From Pseudomonadota bacterium (GTDB lineage: Bacteria > Pseudomonadota > Alphaproteobacteria > Rhodospirillales > 2-02-FULL-58-16), in the NCBI GenBank assembly GCA_022560215.1, contig JADFTO010000010.1, positions 1 to 22,395 of the forward strand: a stretch of 22,395 nt of DNA. The letters are read 5' to 3'. The translations under genes were made by a program, and so were the position numbers. The notes beneath the pieces were generated by a model. That model was given only the letters and a program-made list of their open reading frames with translations, had not been told where the DNA came from and made no database searches. Positions 7,878 through 14,380 of the stretch are shown here, piece by piece (position 1 is the first letter of the stretch; every line of letters begins with the position of its first letter).

Positions 7878-8204
7878 TACATAGCGCAATTCCGGCGGGG
7901 CGCGAAAAAAGGCGACCCGTCCGATTTCTCGAACGGGCCCCCCCTAAATTCAAAACTTCCTACTACCCCTTTCGGGCCCTGGGAAATCCCGAATTAGGGT
8001 CCGAACTTCCGGCTAATCCTTGCGGGCCAACTGAACGCCCGAACCCGACGAAAACGCTAGCAGAAGCGAGGGGCCTGAAAAACCCATATTCGATCCACCC
8101 CCCTGTGGAACCCGGGGATAACCGCGGGCCTCAAGGGGGCTTTCGCGCCCGGTTCCCGGATATCGGCGAAAACGGGGAGCGTTCCCGGGCCGAAATGCCG
8201 CCCG
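7878..8204. other. intergenic region between convergent purH and msrA; no gene
   Basis: I see no credible gene in this stretch. It carries inverted repeats. At 7915-7937 a hairpin pairs CCCGT with ACGGG and CGA with TCG; read on the minus strand it is followed after five bases by six Ts (7903-7908), so it could be a distal terminator for msrA transcripts. At 7973-8003 CGGGCCCT pairs with AGGGTCCG (one G-U) around an inner GGGAAATCCC. The segments starting at 7954 and 8004 share AACTTCC and CGGGCC in register, an imperfect duplication with a 50-bp period. The base composition is less GC-rich in places than in the flanking genes. Confidence 0.5.
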
Positions 8205-8669
8205 TCAGCGGAGATGGGCGCGCCGTTTCCCGATATAGCCCTGATGGTATTCCTCGGCCCGGTAGAATTGGGGGGCGGGCAGGATCTCGGTGACGATGGG
8301 GTTGCGGAACCTGCCCGACTCGGCGAGTTCCCCCCGGGACACCCTGGCCAGTGTCCCTTGCTTGGCGTCGTGGATGAAGACCGCCGAGCGGTACTGGGTG
8401 CCGACGTCCGGGCCCTGGCGGTCGGGCGTGGTGGGATCGTGGATGGACCAGAAGACCGCGAGCAGGTCCTGATAGGTGACGATGTCGGGGTCGAAGGCCA
8501 CCTCGACGGCCTCGGCGTGTCCGGTCTTGCCGGTGCAGATCTCTTCGTAAGTGGGGTTTTCCGTGGTGCCGCCCGTATAGCCGACGGCCGTGGAGAGCAC
8601 GCCCTTGATACCCGAGAAGACGTCCTCGACGCCCCAGAAGCAGCCGGCGGCGAAGGTGGCCTTTTTCAT
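8205..8669 (-). CDS. msrA: peptide-methionine (S)-S-oxide reductase MsrA
   Basis: A 154-residue protein with the MsrA signature AAGCFWGVEDVF, in which the catalytic cysteine is C10 of the GCFWG motif. Also present are GYTGG, ENPTYEEICTGKTGHAEAV and DVGTQYRSAVF, all family hallmarks, and the length is typical. It reduces methionine-S-sulfoxide in proteins using thioredoxin. Start choice: two ATGs lie two codons apart; AAGAAGGA directly abuts the upstream one (8675) but is six bases from the one at 8669, so 8669 is preferred. It lies 24 bp downstream of the TPR gene on the same strand, so the two probably form an operon. No C-terminal resolving-cysteine extension is seen, which suggests a thioredoxin-dependent one- or two-cysteine type, or recycling by another route. 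Confidence 0.96.
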   Translation of the reverse strand: MKKATFAAGCFWGVEDVFSGIKGVLSTAVGYTGGTTENPTYEEICTGKTGHAEAVEVAFDPDIVTYQDLLAVFWSIHDPTTPDRQGPDVGTQYRSAVFIHDAKQGTLARVSRGELAESGRFRNPIVTEILPAPQFYRAEEYHQGYIGKRRAHLR

Positions 8670-8680
8670 TCCCATTCCTT

Positions 8681-8704
8681 CTTAGGTCCCGCCTTAGGTC
8701 CCGC
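8681..8704 (-). repeat. 12-bp perfect tandem duplication between the TPR gene and msrA
   Basis: CTTAGGTCCCGC occurs twice head to tail (8681-8692 and 8693-8704 on the plus strand). On the minus strand each copy reads GCGGGACCTAAG, so the TPR gene has its TAA stop in the first copy and a second in-frame TAA in the next. The copies occupy the space between that stop and the msrA ribosome binding site. Confidence 0.85.
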
Positions 8705-10376
8705 GGCCCTTCCGCCGCTTCAGGGGCGGGGCTTTCTTCCCCGCCTTCAGCAAGGGCTCCACGTGGGCCAGGTTTTTTTCCGTGATCGCCGCCAGGCGGG
8801 CGGCGCCGAGACCGGTATAGGTGTCGCGGGCCCGTTCGAAGGCCTGCGCCGCGCCCAGCAGGTGATCGGACTCCCCCGTCAGCTTGCCCAGCAGGAACAG
8901 CGCCGAGCCCAGGTTGTTCTGGGTAGCCGCCCAGGCCATGGGCATCTCGTCCCGGTCGCGCACCTCGAGGGCGGCGCGGCAGGCCTCGGCGGCCTTTTCC
9001 AGGACTTCCGGATTGCGCAGTTGTTTTCCCAGCACCTGGGCGGCCTGGGCGAAGTTGCCCATGATCTCGGCCCAGGGGATGGGGTCCTCTGCCTTGGTGA
9101 TCACCTGGAGGGCCGCCTGGAAGGCGGTGAGCGCGTGCTTGAGCAGCTCCGGGTCGCCGATGCTGGCGTCCAGCTTGAAGAGCACCATGCCCAGCCGGTT
9201 CTGGGCCACCGCCCAGTGGCGCGGGTGCTCTTCCTTGTTCAGTACCTTCAAGGCGGCGCGGAAGGCCTCGGCGGCCGCATCGAGGGTATCGGTGTCGTTG
9301 TCCCCTTCGGCCAGGATCAGCAACACCATGCCCAGGTTCTTCTGGTTGAACGCCCATTTCTCGGGCGTCTCTTCCAGGGACAGGTTGGCCAGGGCTTCCT
9401 GGTAGGTTTGGGCCGCCATTTGGTAGAGATCCGGGTCGTTCCTGAACGCCGCCGCCGTGACCAGGGCGTTGGCGAAGCACGACTGGACGGCGGCCCGTTC
9501 CCCGGACGTCATGTCCAGGGGCAGATTGCGGGCGATGGGCATGGCCATGTCCAGGGCCTGGGGCAGAACCTCGACCAGGCGCAGGCCCTTGGCGTCGGTC
9601 CTGGGCCGGGTCGCGGCCAGGCTGACCGGGAGCAATAGGGGCGTGAGCTCCGGGCCGAAGCCGACGGGCAGGTTCAGCGTCGTCGCCGGGCCGAAGCTTC
9701 CCGGCCGGTATTCTTCATCGGCCTTGGAGGAGACGAAGTGAAGATCGAGCGTGGTCCCGGGCGGCGGAATCTCGCCCCAGATCAGGAGATCGGCGTCGGC
9801 CGCCTCCAGCCAGCCGCGGGCGAGCCGGGCGCGTTCCTCCGGCCGCCGGACCTCGGGCGGCATGGTCTTGTTGAAGGGGCGGGCGCGGATGCCCCTCGAT
9901 CCTTTGAGCGCGCCGGCGATGTGCCGGGCGTGATTCTTGCCCGCCTCGTCCATCAGGTTGGCCACCAGGATGTCGATCCGCTTGGCGTGGGGAACGCCGC
10001 CGAAAAACCGGGTCAGGAACCCGGCGGGCGCCTCGACGGCCGCCTGGCCCGGCACCGGCTCGGGGGTCTCCTTGGCGGCCCCGTCGCCGCTCAGCATCTC
10101 GATCAGCCTGTCGAAAGTGCTCGACTTGGGCGGAGGGGACTCCTGGCCGACCGCCTCGAGGGTGACCGGCTCCACCGCGCGGGCGGTGGCGCCGCGCCGG
10201 CCCAGGTCATCCACATCGCCCAGGGGCTCCCCCGGCCCGAGAACGGCCAGGCGGATGGGGCCCGTTTCCCCCTGCCGGGTGAGTTCAACGGCGCCCTGGA
10301 CGATGACGAAGGTGGACGACCCGTCTTCGCCTTCGCGAAAGATGATCTCTCCGGCTTCGTAGTCGAGTGTCGTCAT
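8694..10376 (-). CDS. cyclic-nucleotide-binding-like domain protein with TPR-like repeats
   Basis: A 560-residue protein with no predicted membrane segment. Residues 5-80 look like a cNMP-binding jelly roll (IIFREGEDGSSTFVIVQGAVEL, then LGPGEPLGD and RRGATARA), but the phosphate-binding cassette is short and has Asp where FGE is usual, so ligand binding is uncertain. Residues 132-255 form an unassigned alpha/beta-looking domain (RIDILVANLMDEAGKNHARHI, ADLLIWGEIPPPG). Residues 295-545 carry helical repeats of about 50 residues, each with a W-A-x-x-Q-x-x-L-G-like core (near 341, 388, 435 and 482), as in TPR arrays. The tail is Lys/Arg-rich. Start: ATG at 10376 has AGGGAG upstream, whereas the longer GTG start at 10400 would lie inside a repeat element. 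Likely co-transcribed with msrA. Function unknown; a scaffold or sensor role is a guess. Confidence 0.8.
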   Translation of the reverse strand: MTTLDYEAGEIIFREGEDGSSTFVIVQGAVELTRQGETGPIRLAVLGPGEPLGDVDDLGRRGATARAVEPVTLEAVGQESPPPKSSTFDRLIEMLSGDGAAKETPEPVPGQAAVEAPAGFLTRFFGGVPHAKRIDILVANLMDEAGKNHARHIAGALKGSRGIRARPFNKTMPPEVRRPEERARLARGWLEAADADLLIWGEIPPPGTTLDLHFVSSKADEEYRPGSFGPATTLNLPVGFGPELTPLLLPVSLAATRPRTDAKGLRLVEVLPQALDMAMPIARNLPLDMTSGERAAVQSCFANALVTAAAFRNDPDLYQMAAQTYQEALANLSLEETPEKWAFNQKNLGMVLLILAEGDNDTDTLDAAAEAFRAALKVLNKEEHPRHWAVAQNRLGMVLFKLDASIGDPELLKHALTAFQAALQVITKAEDPIPWAEIMGNFAQAAQVLGKQLRNPEVLEKAAEACRAALEVRDRDEMPMAWAATQNNLGSALFLLGKLTGESDHLLGAAQAFERARDTYTGLGAARLAAITEKNLAHVEPLLKAGKKAPPLKRRKGRGT

Positions 10377-10384
10377 CGGGCTCC

Positions 10385-10421
10385 CTAGAGCATTTTCCAC
10401 CTCAGTGGAAACATGCGATAA
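10385..10421 (+). repeat. CTAGAGCATTTTCC palindromic repeat, copy 2
   Basis: This second copy of the 37-bp element at 7841 has three substitutions. Here the stem is TTTCCAC/GTGGAAA, a perfect 7-bp pair around loop CTCA. It sits just upstream of the minus-strand TPR gene start, its edge touching that gene's ribosome binding site. Confidence 0.8.
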
Positions 10422-10456
10422 GGCCTCAGCGGCGCTTGAGCGGCCAAAGGCAAAAG

Positions 10457-10491
10457 CTAGAGTGATTCCATTTCAATGGAACTCACTCTAG
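10457..10491. repeat. CTAGAGTGA...CTCACTCTAG palindrome
   Basis: A 35-bp near-perfect inverted repeat. The left arm CTAGAGTGATTCCATT pairs with the right arm AATGGAACTCACTCTAG apart from one bulged base, with a loop of only two bases. It begins with the same CTAGAG as the repeat 36 bp away but has a different stem. It lies in the divergent region between the TPR gene and the pagL-like gene. Nothing downstream looks like a terminator T-run. A dispersed repeat or a regulator-binding palindrome are both possible. Confidence 0.75.
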
Positions 10492-10568
10492 GACAACCCC
10501 CGATCATGTTGCCCGCCGCGGACGGCCGGGTCAACGCCGGCGGCGCCCGCGCCCGCGAGGCGGATAAC

Positions 10569-10598
10569 TGGACAAACCCATGCGGCGGGAAGTAAAGA
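10569..10598 (+). promoter_or_regulatory. weak promoter candidate for the pagL-like gene
   Basis: TGGACA (10569-10574) and TAAAGA (10593-10598) are 18 bp apart; the -35 matches the consensus at 5 of 6 positions and the -10 at about 3 of 6. A start site near 10605 would fall on the GTTGCCC-N7-GGGCAAC inverted repeat at 10603-10623. Confidence 0.25.
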
Positions 10599-10602
10599 AT
10601 GT

Positions 10603-10623
10603 GTTGCCCCTTGACCGGGCAAC
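10603..10623. promoter_or_regulatory. GTTGCCC-N7-GGGCAAC inverted repeat upstream of the pagL-like gene
   Basis: Perfect 7-bp arms flank the loop CTTGACC, about 40 bp before the preferred pagL-like start. The size and spacing suit either a dimeric repressor operator or a leader hairpin; no known regulator box is recognised. Confidence 0.35.
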
Positions 10624-10663
10624 TGGAAGCGCTCGGCCGGGCGACGCCGATGGGGGGAATCCG

Positions 10664-11356
10664 TTGAAGCCTTTGAAGCCTTTTGCCGTAGCCGTCCTGC
10701 TCGCCTTGGCGCCCTGGGCCGGGGCGTCGGCGGCCACCTACGACATGGACAGGTTCCTGGGCGAGCCCCATCCCTTCGCCGTCCCGCCGGCCACTTCCCC
10801 CCCCGCCGGCCGTCCGGCCGCCGCCCCGCCTGCCGCGCCGCCGGCGGTTTCCGCCCCGGCCGTGCCGCCGGCGCCTGCGGACCGCGGGGACGAATTCCTG
10901 TCGGAAATCCGCCTCGGGGGGCTGGCGCACGACCAGGGGCCCTTCAGCTCAAACAAGGAAGACGGGTTCGACATGAACGTGGAAGTTCTTTTCGTATCCC
11001 CGGATTTCCTGGACGGCATCGGCTCGCCCCGGCCCCACGCCGGCCTGACCCTGAATTCCACGGGGGACACCAGCCAGGCCTACCTGGGGCTGAGCTGGGA
11101 ATGGGACTTCTGGGACGGGGCCTTCGCCGGGTTCAGCCTGGGCGCCGCCGTGCATAACGGCGAGACCACGAACGCGCCCCTGGACAGGAAGGAACTGGGC
11201 TGTTCGGTCCTGTTCAGGGAATCCATCGACGTCGGCTATCGGCTCGACGAGAACAACTCGCTGATGGCGCACCTCGGCCATATCTCCAACGCCAAGCTGT
11301 GCGGCACCAACGAAGGCCTTGAAAACGTCGGCATCCGTTACGGCTACAGGTTTTGA
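10664..11356 (+). CDS. PagL-type lipid A 3-O-deacylase, outer membrane
   Basis: A 230-residue protein from a TTG start at 10664, preceded by a G-rich ribosome binding site (10652-10659). This start gives a clean signal peptide (Lys-rich start, hydrophobic AVAVLLALAPWAG, cleavage after ASA near residue 23). Residues 38-72 are a Pro/Ala-rich linker. From residue 78 on it reads like an eight-strand barrel, ending in GIRYGYRF with the C-terminal Phe typical of outer membrane proteins. The PagL catalytic set fits: H206 and S208 in HISNA and E220 twelve residues later, the spacing known for Pseudomonas PagL. PagL removes the 3-O-acyl chain from lipid A, changing its inflammatory and barrier properties. 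An ATG at 10580 is in frame but would bury the signal peptide. The Pro/Ala linker is unusual for the family. Confidence 0.85.
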   Translation: MKPLKPFAVAVLLALAPWAGASAATYDMDRFLGEPHPFAVPPATSPPAGRPAAAPPAAPPAVSAPAVPPAPADRGDEFLSEIRLGGLAHDQGPFSSNKEDGFDMNVEVLFVSPDFLDGIGSPRPHAGLTLNSTGDTSQAYLGLSWEWDFWDGAFAGFSLGAAVHNGETTNAPLDRKELGCSVLFRESIDVGYRLDENNSLMAHLGHISNAKLCGTNEGLENVGIRYGYRF

Positions 11357-11364
11357 GGCCCGCG

Positions 11365-12135
11365 ATGGGCGCCGTCAACTGGGTCGGCCTGGCGACCCTT
11401 TGCGGGCGCGAGGTCAGGCGCTTCACCAAGGTCTTCATCCAGACCCTGCTCGCCCCCATGGTGACGACGCTCCTGTTCCTGGCCATCTTCGCCCTGGCCC
11501 TGGGGCGCCTGAGCCAGACCGTCGGCGGCGTGCCCTTCATGGAGTTCCTGGCCCCCGGCCTGATCATGATGGCCATCGTCCAGAACGCCTTCGCCAACAC
11601 GTCTTCGTCCATCATCGGCTCCAAGATGCAGGGCAACATCGTCGATACCCTGATGGCGCCCCTGACCGCCCACGAACTGACGCTGGGCTACGCCTTCGGC
11701 GGCATCGCCCGCGGCATCGCCGTCGGGGTGACGGTGGGCCTGGCCATGAGCGTTTTCGTGCCCATGCATATCCATCACTTAGGGTTCATCCTGTTCCACG
11801 CCGTGGCGGCGTCCCTGATGCTGGCCCTGATGGGGCTCATGGGCGGCATCTGGGCGGACAAGTTCGATCAGATGTCGGCGATCACCAACTTCGTGGTGAC
11901 GCCGCTGTCGTTCCTGTCGGGCACCTTCTATTCCATCCAGCGCCTGCCCGAGACCTTCCAGGCCCTGGCCCACTTCAATCCCTTTTTCTACATGATCGAC
12001 GGTTTCCGTTACGGGTTCATCGGCTCATCGGACGCCGACCCGCTGACCGGTGTCTTGGTGTTGACCGCCGTCGACGCCGTGCTCTGGGTCTGCTGCTACC
12101 GGATGATCGCCAGCGGCTACAAGCTGAAGCCCTGA
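11365..12135 (+). CDS. ABC-2 type transporter permease
   Basis: A 256-residue integral membrane protein with six hydrophobic stretches and the ABC-2 pattern seen in NodJ/YadH-like exporters: FTKVFIQTLLAPMVTTLLFLAIF early, FMEFLAPGLIMMAIVQNAFANTSSSII, and the late PLSFLSGTFYSIQRLPETFQALAHFNPFFYMIDGFRYGFIG block. Such permeases pair with a separate ATPase to export lipids, glycans or drugs. No Walker-motif protein is encoded in this window, so the partner lies elsewhere. The ATG at 11365 is preferred because GAGG (11355-11358) sits six bases upstream; a TTG at 11353 overlapping the previous stop is the alternative. The gene is almost contiguous with the pagL-like gene, suggesting co-transcription and a possible envelope role. 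Codon 11779-11781 is TTA in CTTAGGG. Confidence 0.88.
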   Translation: MGAVNWVGLATLCGREVRRFTKVFIQTLLAPMVTTLLFLAIFALALGRLSQTVGGVPFMEFLAPGLIMMAIVQNAFANTSSSIIGSKMQGNIVDTLMAPLTAHELTLGYAFGGIARGIAVGVTVGLAMSVFVPMHIHHLGFILFHAVAASLMLALMGLMGGIWADKFDQMSAITNFVVTPLSFLSGTFYSIQRLPETFQALAHFNPFFYMIDGFRYGFIGSSDADPLTGVLVLTAVDAVLWVCCYRMIASGYKLKP

Positions 12136-12148
12136 GACTCCCCCGCGG

Positions 12149-12177
12149 TTGACACGGGGTGCGGCGGGCATGATAAT
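12149..12177 (+). promoter_or_regulatory. near-consensus sigma-70-type promoter for argD-argF
   Basis: TTGACA (12149-12154, perfect) and GATAAT (12172-12177, 5 of 6) are separated by 17 bp. Transcription would start near 12184, giving a leader of about 56 nt before argD. Confidence 0.75.
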
Positions 12178-12193
12178 CCGCCGCTTTCCCGGC

Positions 12194-12216
12194 GGGCCGG
12201 TGCTGTTTGCCGGCCC
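12194..12216 (+). promoter_or_regulatory. leader hairpin upstream of argD
   Basis: GGGCCGG (12194-12200) pairs with CCGGCCC (12210-12216) around a 9-nt loop, followed by TTGGCAGTTTT. It resembles a weak intrinsic terminator or attenuator in the argD leader and sits 11 bp before the GGGAG ribosome binding site. An alternative hairpin, CCGCCG (12178-12183) with CGGCGG (12190-12195), overlaps its left arm by two bases. Confidence 0.4.
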
Positions 12217-12239
12217 TTGGCAGTTTTGGGAGAGCGCCC

Positions 12240-13415
12240 GTGATTCCCGCCCTCATGCCCACCTACGCGCGCCTGGACATCGCCTTCGAGAGGGGCGAAG
12301 GGGTCTACCTGTACGCAGAGGACGGGCGCAGGTACCTGGACTTCGCGGCGGGCATCGCGGTCAACGTGCTCGGACACTGCCACCCGCGCCTGGTCGAGGC
12401 CCTCCGCTCCCAGGCCGGGACCCTCTGGCATTGCTCCAACATGTACCGAATCCCGGCCCAGGAGCGGCTGGCCGAAAGGCTTGTTGCGGCCACCTTCGCC
12501 GACACCGTGTTCTTCAACAATTCGGGCGCCGAGGCCATCGAGTGCGGCCTGAAGATGATCCGCAAGTACCACGATGAGAACGGCGCCCCGGAGCGCTACC
12601 GGGTGATCACGTGCGCGGGCGCTTTCCACGGCCGCACCCTGGCCACCATCGCCGCCGGCGGCCAGGCGAAGCACCTGGCCGGATTCGATCCCGTGGTCGA
12701 TGGCTTCGACCACGTGGCCTTCGGCAACCTCGACGAGGCCCGGGCCGCCGTCAGGCCCGAGACCGCCGCCATCCTGGTCGAGCCGGTGCAGGGCGAGGGC
12801 GGCATCCACCCCGCTTCCATGGAATACATGGAAGGCTTGCGCCGCATGGCCGACGAGTTCGGGCTGCTGCTGTTCCTGGACGAGATCCAGTGCGGCATGG
12901 GGCGCACCGGCAGGCTGTTCGCCCACCAGTGGACGTCGATCGAGCCCGACATCATGGCGGTGGCCAAGGGGCTCGCCGGGGGCTTTCCCATCGGCGCCTG
13001 CCTGGCCACGGAAAAGGCCGCCCGGGCCTTGGGCGCGGGCAGCCACGGCTCCACCTTCGGCGGCAATCCCCTGGCCATGACGGTGGCGGGCGCGGTCCTG
13101 GACGTGATTCTGGAGGACGGCTTCCTTGACCGGGTGGAAGCCATCGCCGGCGTGCTCAGGCAAGGGCTCGAGGACCTGGTCCGGGATCACGCCGGGGTGC
13201 TGGCCGGGGTGCGCGGGGCGGGGCTGATGCTGGGCCTCCAGTGCCGGGGGGACAGCAAGGACTTTATCGCCCGCCTGATGAGGAACGGCCTCCTCGCCGT
13301 GTCCGCCGAAGGCAACGTGGCGCGCCTTCTGCCCCCCCTGATCATCGAGGACGGCCACGTTGGCGAAGCCCTCGGCATCATCGCCAAGACCTGCGCCGAG
13401 CCGGCCGATGGCTGA
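12240..13415 (+). CDS. argD: acetylornithine/succinyldiaminopimelate-type aminotransferase
   Basis: A 391-residue class III PLP aminotransferase, normal length for ArgD. It opens MIPALMPTYARLDIAFERGEG with the usual DGRRYLDFAAGIAVNVLGHCHP. Further motifs are FFNNSGAEAIE, AFHGRTLATIAA, EPVQGEGGI and FLDEIQCGMGRTG; VAKGLAGGFPIGA supplies the PLP lysine K243, and GSTFGGNPLA follows. It transaminates N-acetylglutamate semialdehyde to N-acetylornithine in arginine synthesis. GTG at 12240 is chosen because GGGAG (12228-12232) lies seven bases upstream; ATG 12255 is an alternative, and a longer ORF start at 12207 has no ribosome binding site. Its stop overlaps the beginning of argF by 8 bp. Confidence 0.95.
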   Translation: MIPALMPTYARLDIAFERGEGVYLYAEDGRRYLDFAAGIAVNVLGHCHPRLVEALRSQAGTLWHCSNMYRIPAQERLAERLVAATFADTVFFNNSGAEAIECGLKMIRKYHDENGAPERYRVITCAGAFHGRTLATIAAGGQAKHLAGFDPVVDGFDHVAFGNLDEARAAVRPETAAILVEPVQGEGGIHPASMEYMEGLRRMADEFGLLLFLDEIQCGMGRTGRLFAHQWTSIEPDIMAVAKGLAGGFPIGACLATEKAARALGAGSHGSTFGGNPLAMTVAGAVLDVILEDGFLDRVEAIAGVLRQGLEDLVRDHAGVLAGVRGAGLMLGLQCRGDSKDFIARLMRNGLLAVSAEGNVARLLPPLIIEDGHVGEALGIIAKTCAEPADG

Positions 13416-14313
13416 GGCGCCGAGGCATTTCCTCGATCTCGACCGGGTGAGCGCCGCCACCCTGCGCCATATCCTCGGGCTGGCCCGGGACATCAAGGCC
13501 GGCGGCGGCGGGGACAAACCGCTCGCCGGCAAGACCCTGGCCATGATCTTCGAGAAGCCCTCGACCCGCACCCGGGTCTCCTTCCAGGTGGGCATGCAGC
13601 AGCTGGGGGGCGCCGTGGTCGTCATCGGCGACGGCGAAAGCCACCTAGGGATAAGCGAAACCGTCGCCGATACGGCGAGGGTGCTGTCGCGCTTCGTCGA
13701 TGTCATCGTCATCCGCACGGACGCCCCGGCCAAGATCGACGAACTGGCGGACCACGCCACGGTGCCGGTGATCAACGGGCTCACCGACGCCTCCCATCCC
13801 TGCCAGCTCATGGCCGACGTGATGACCTTCGAGGAACACCGGGGCCCCATCATGGGCCGCACCGTGGCCTGGTGCGGCGACGGCAACAACATGGCGACGT
13901 CGTGGATCCACGCCGCCGTGCGCCTGGAGTTCCGCTTGCGGCTGGCCTGTCCCGGGCAGTTCAGCCCTAGTCCCGAGCTCATGGACTGGGCCGCGGCCGA
14001 GGGCGGCGACGTCGCCCTCAGCGAGGACGTGGGCGGGACGGTGGCGGACGCCGACTGCGTGGTCACCGACGCCTGGGTGTCCATGGGCTACCCGGACGCC
14101 GAGGCGCGGCGCAGGCTGCTCGCCCCCTACCGGGTGGACGAAGGGGTGATGGCCAAGGCCCGGCCCGACGCGCTGTTCATGCACTGCCTTCCCGCCCACC
14201 GGGGCGAGGAGGTCACCGACGCCGTCATCGACGGCCCCAACTCGGTGGTCTGGGACGAGGCCGAGAACCGCCTCCACGCCCAGAAGGGAATCCTCACCTG
14301 GTGCCTGGGATGA
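13408..14313 (+). CDS. argF: ornithine carbamoyltransferase
   Basis: A 301-residue protein of usual length. STRTR at residues 52-56 binds carbamoyl phosphate, HPCQ at 130-133 is the carbamoyl-phosphate/ornithine site, and HCLP at 259-262 (MHCLPAHRGEEV) is the ornithine-binding cysteine motif that separates OTCase from aspartate carbamoyltransferase. It makes citrulline from ornithine and carbamoyl phosphate, the arginine step after argD's product is deacetylated. The ATG at 13408 overlaps the argD stop, so the two are translated together from the promoter at 12149. The longer upstream frame to 13360 is inside argD. Codon 13645-13647 is CTA, in the context CCTAGGG. Confidence 0.97.
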   Translation: MAEAPRHFLDLDRVSAATLRHILGLARDIKAGGGGDKPLAGKTLAMIFEKPSTRTRVSFQVGMQQLGGAVVVIGDGESHLGISETVADTARVLSRFVDVIVIRTDAPAKIDELADHATVPVINGLTDASHPCQLMADVMTFEEHRGPIMGRTVAWCGDGNNMATSWIHAAVRLEFRLRLACPGQFSPSPELMDWAAAEGGDVALSEDVGGTVADADCVVTDAWVSMGYPDAEARRRLLAPYRVDEGVMAKARPDALFMHCLPAHRGEEVTDAVIDGPNSVVWDEAENRLHAQKGILTWCLG

Positions 14314-14380
14314 GGGCCGGGCGGATGCCTCCATCCCCCCCTTGAACGGGCCTCGGCCCCCATGCCAATATGACCCGGAC

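Noticed and set aside
7826..8293. 155-codon plus-strand frame after purH
   Set aside because: It starts beside and runs through a palindromic repeat, crosses into msrA antisense, has no ribosome binding site and resembles no protein; the region is better read as intergenic.
8131..9638. Long frames on both strands over the msrA and TPR genes (8131-9480 minus, 8214-9638 plus)
   Set aside because: Both are out of frame with the conserved MsrA and TPR motifs and show no family features.
10580..10663. Longer N terminus for the pagL-like gene from the ATG at 10580
   Set aside because: It would put 28 charged residues ahead of a clean signal peptide; the TTG at 10664 has a good ribosome binding site.
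12117..14084. 655-codon minus-strand frame opposite argD and argF
   Set aside because: The plus strand encodes both enzymes with all catalytic motifs; the antisense product has none.
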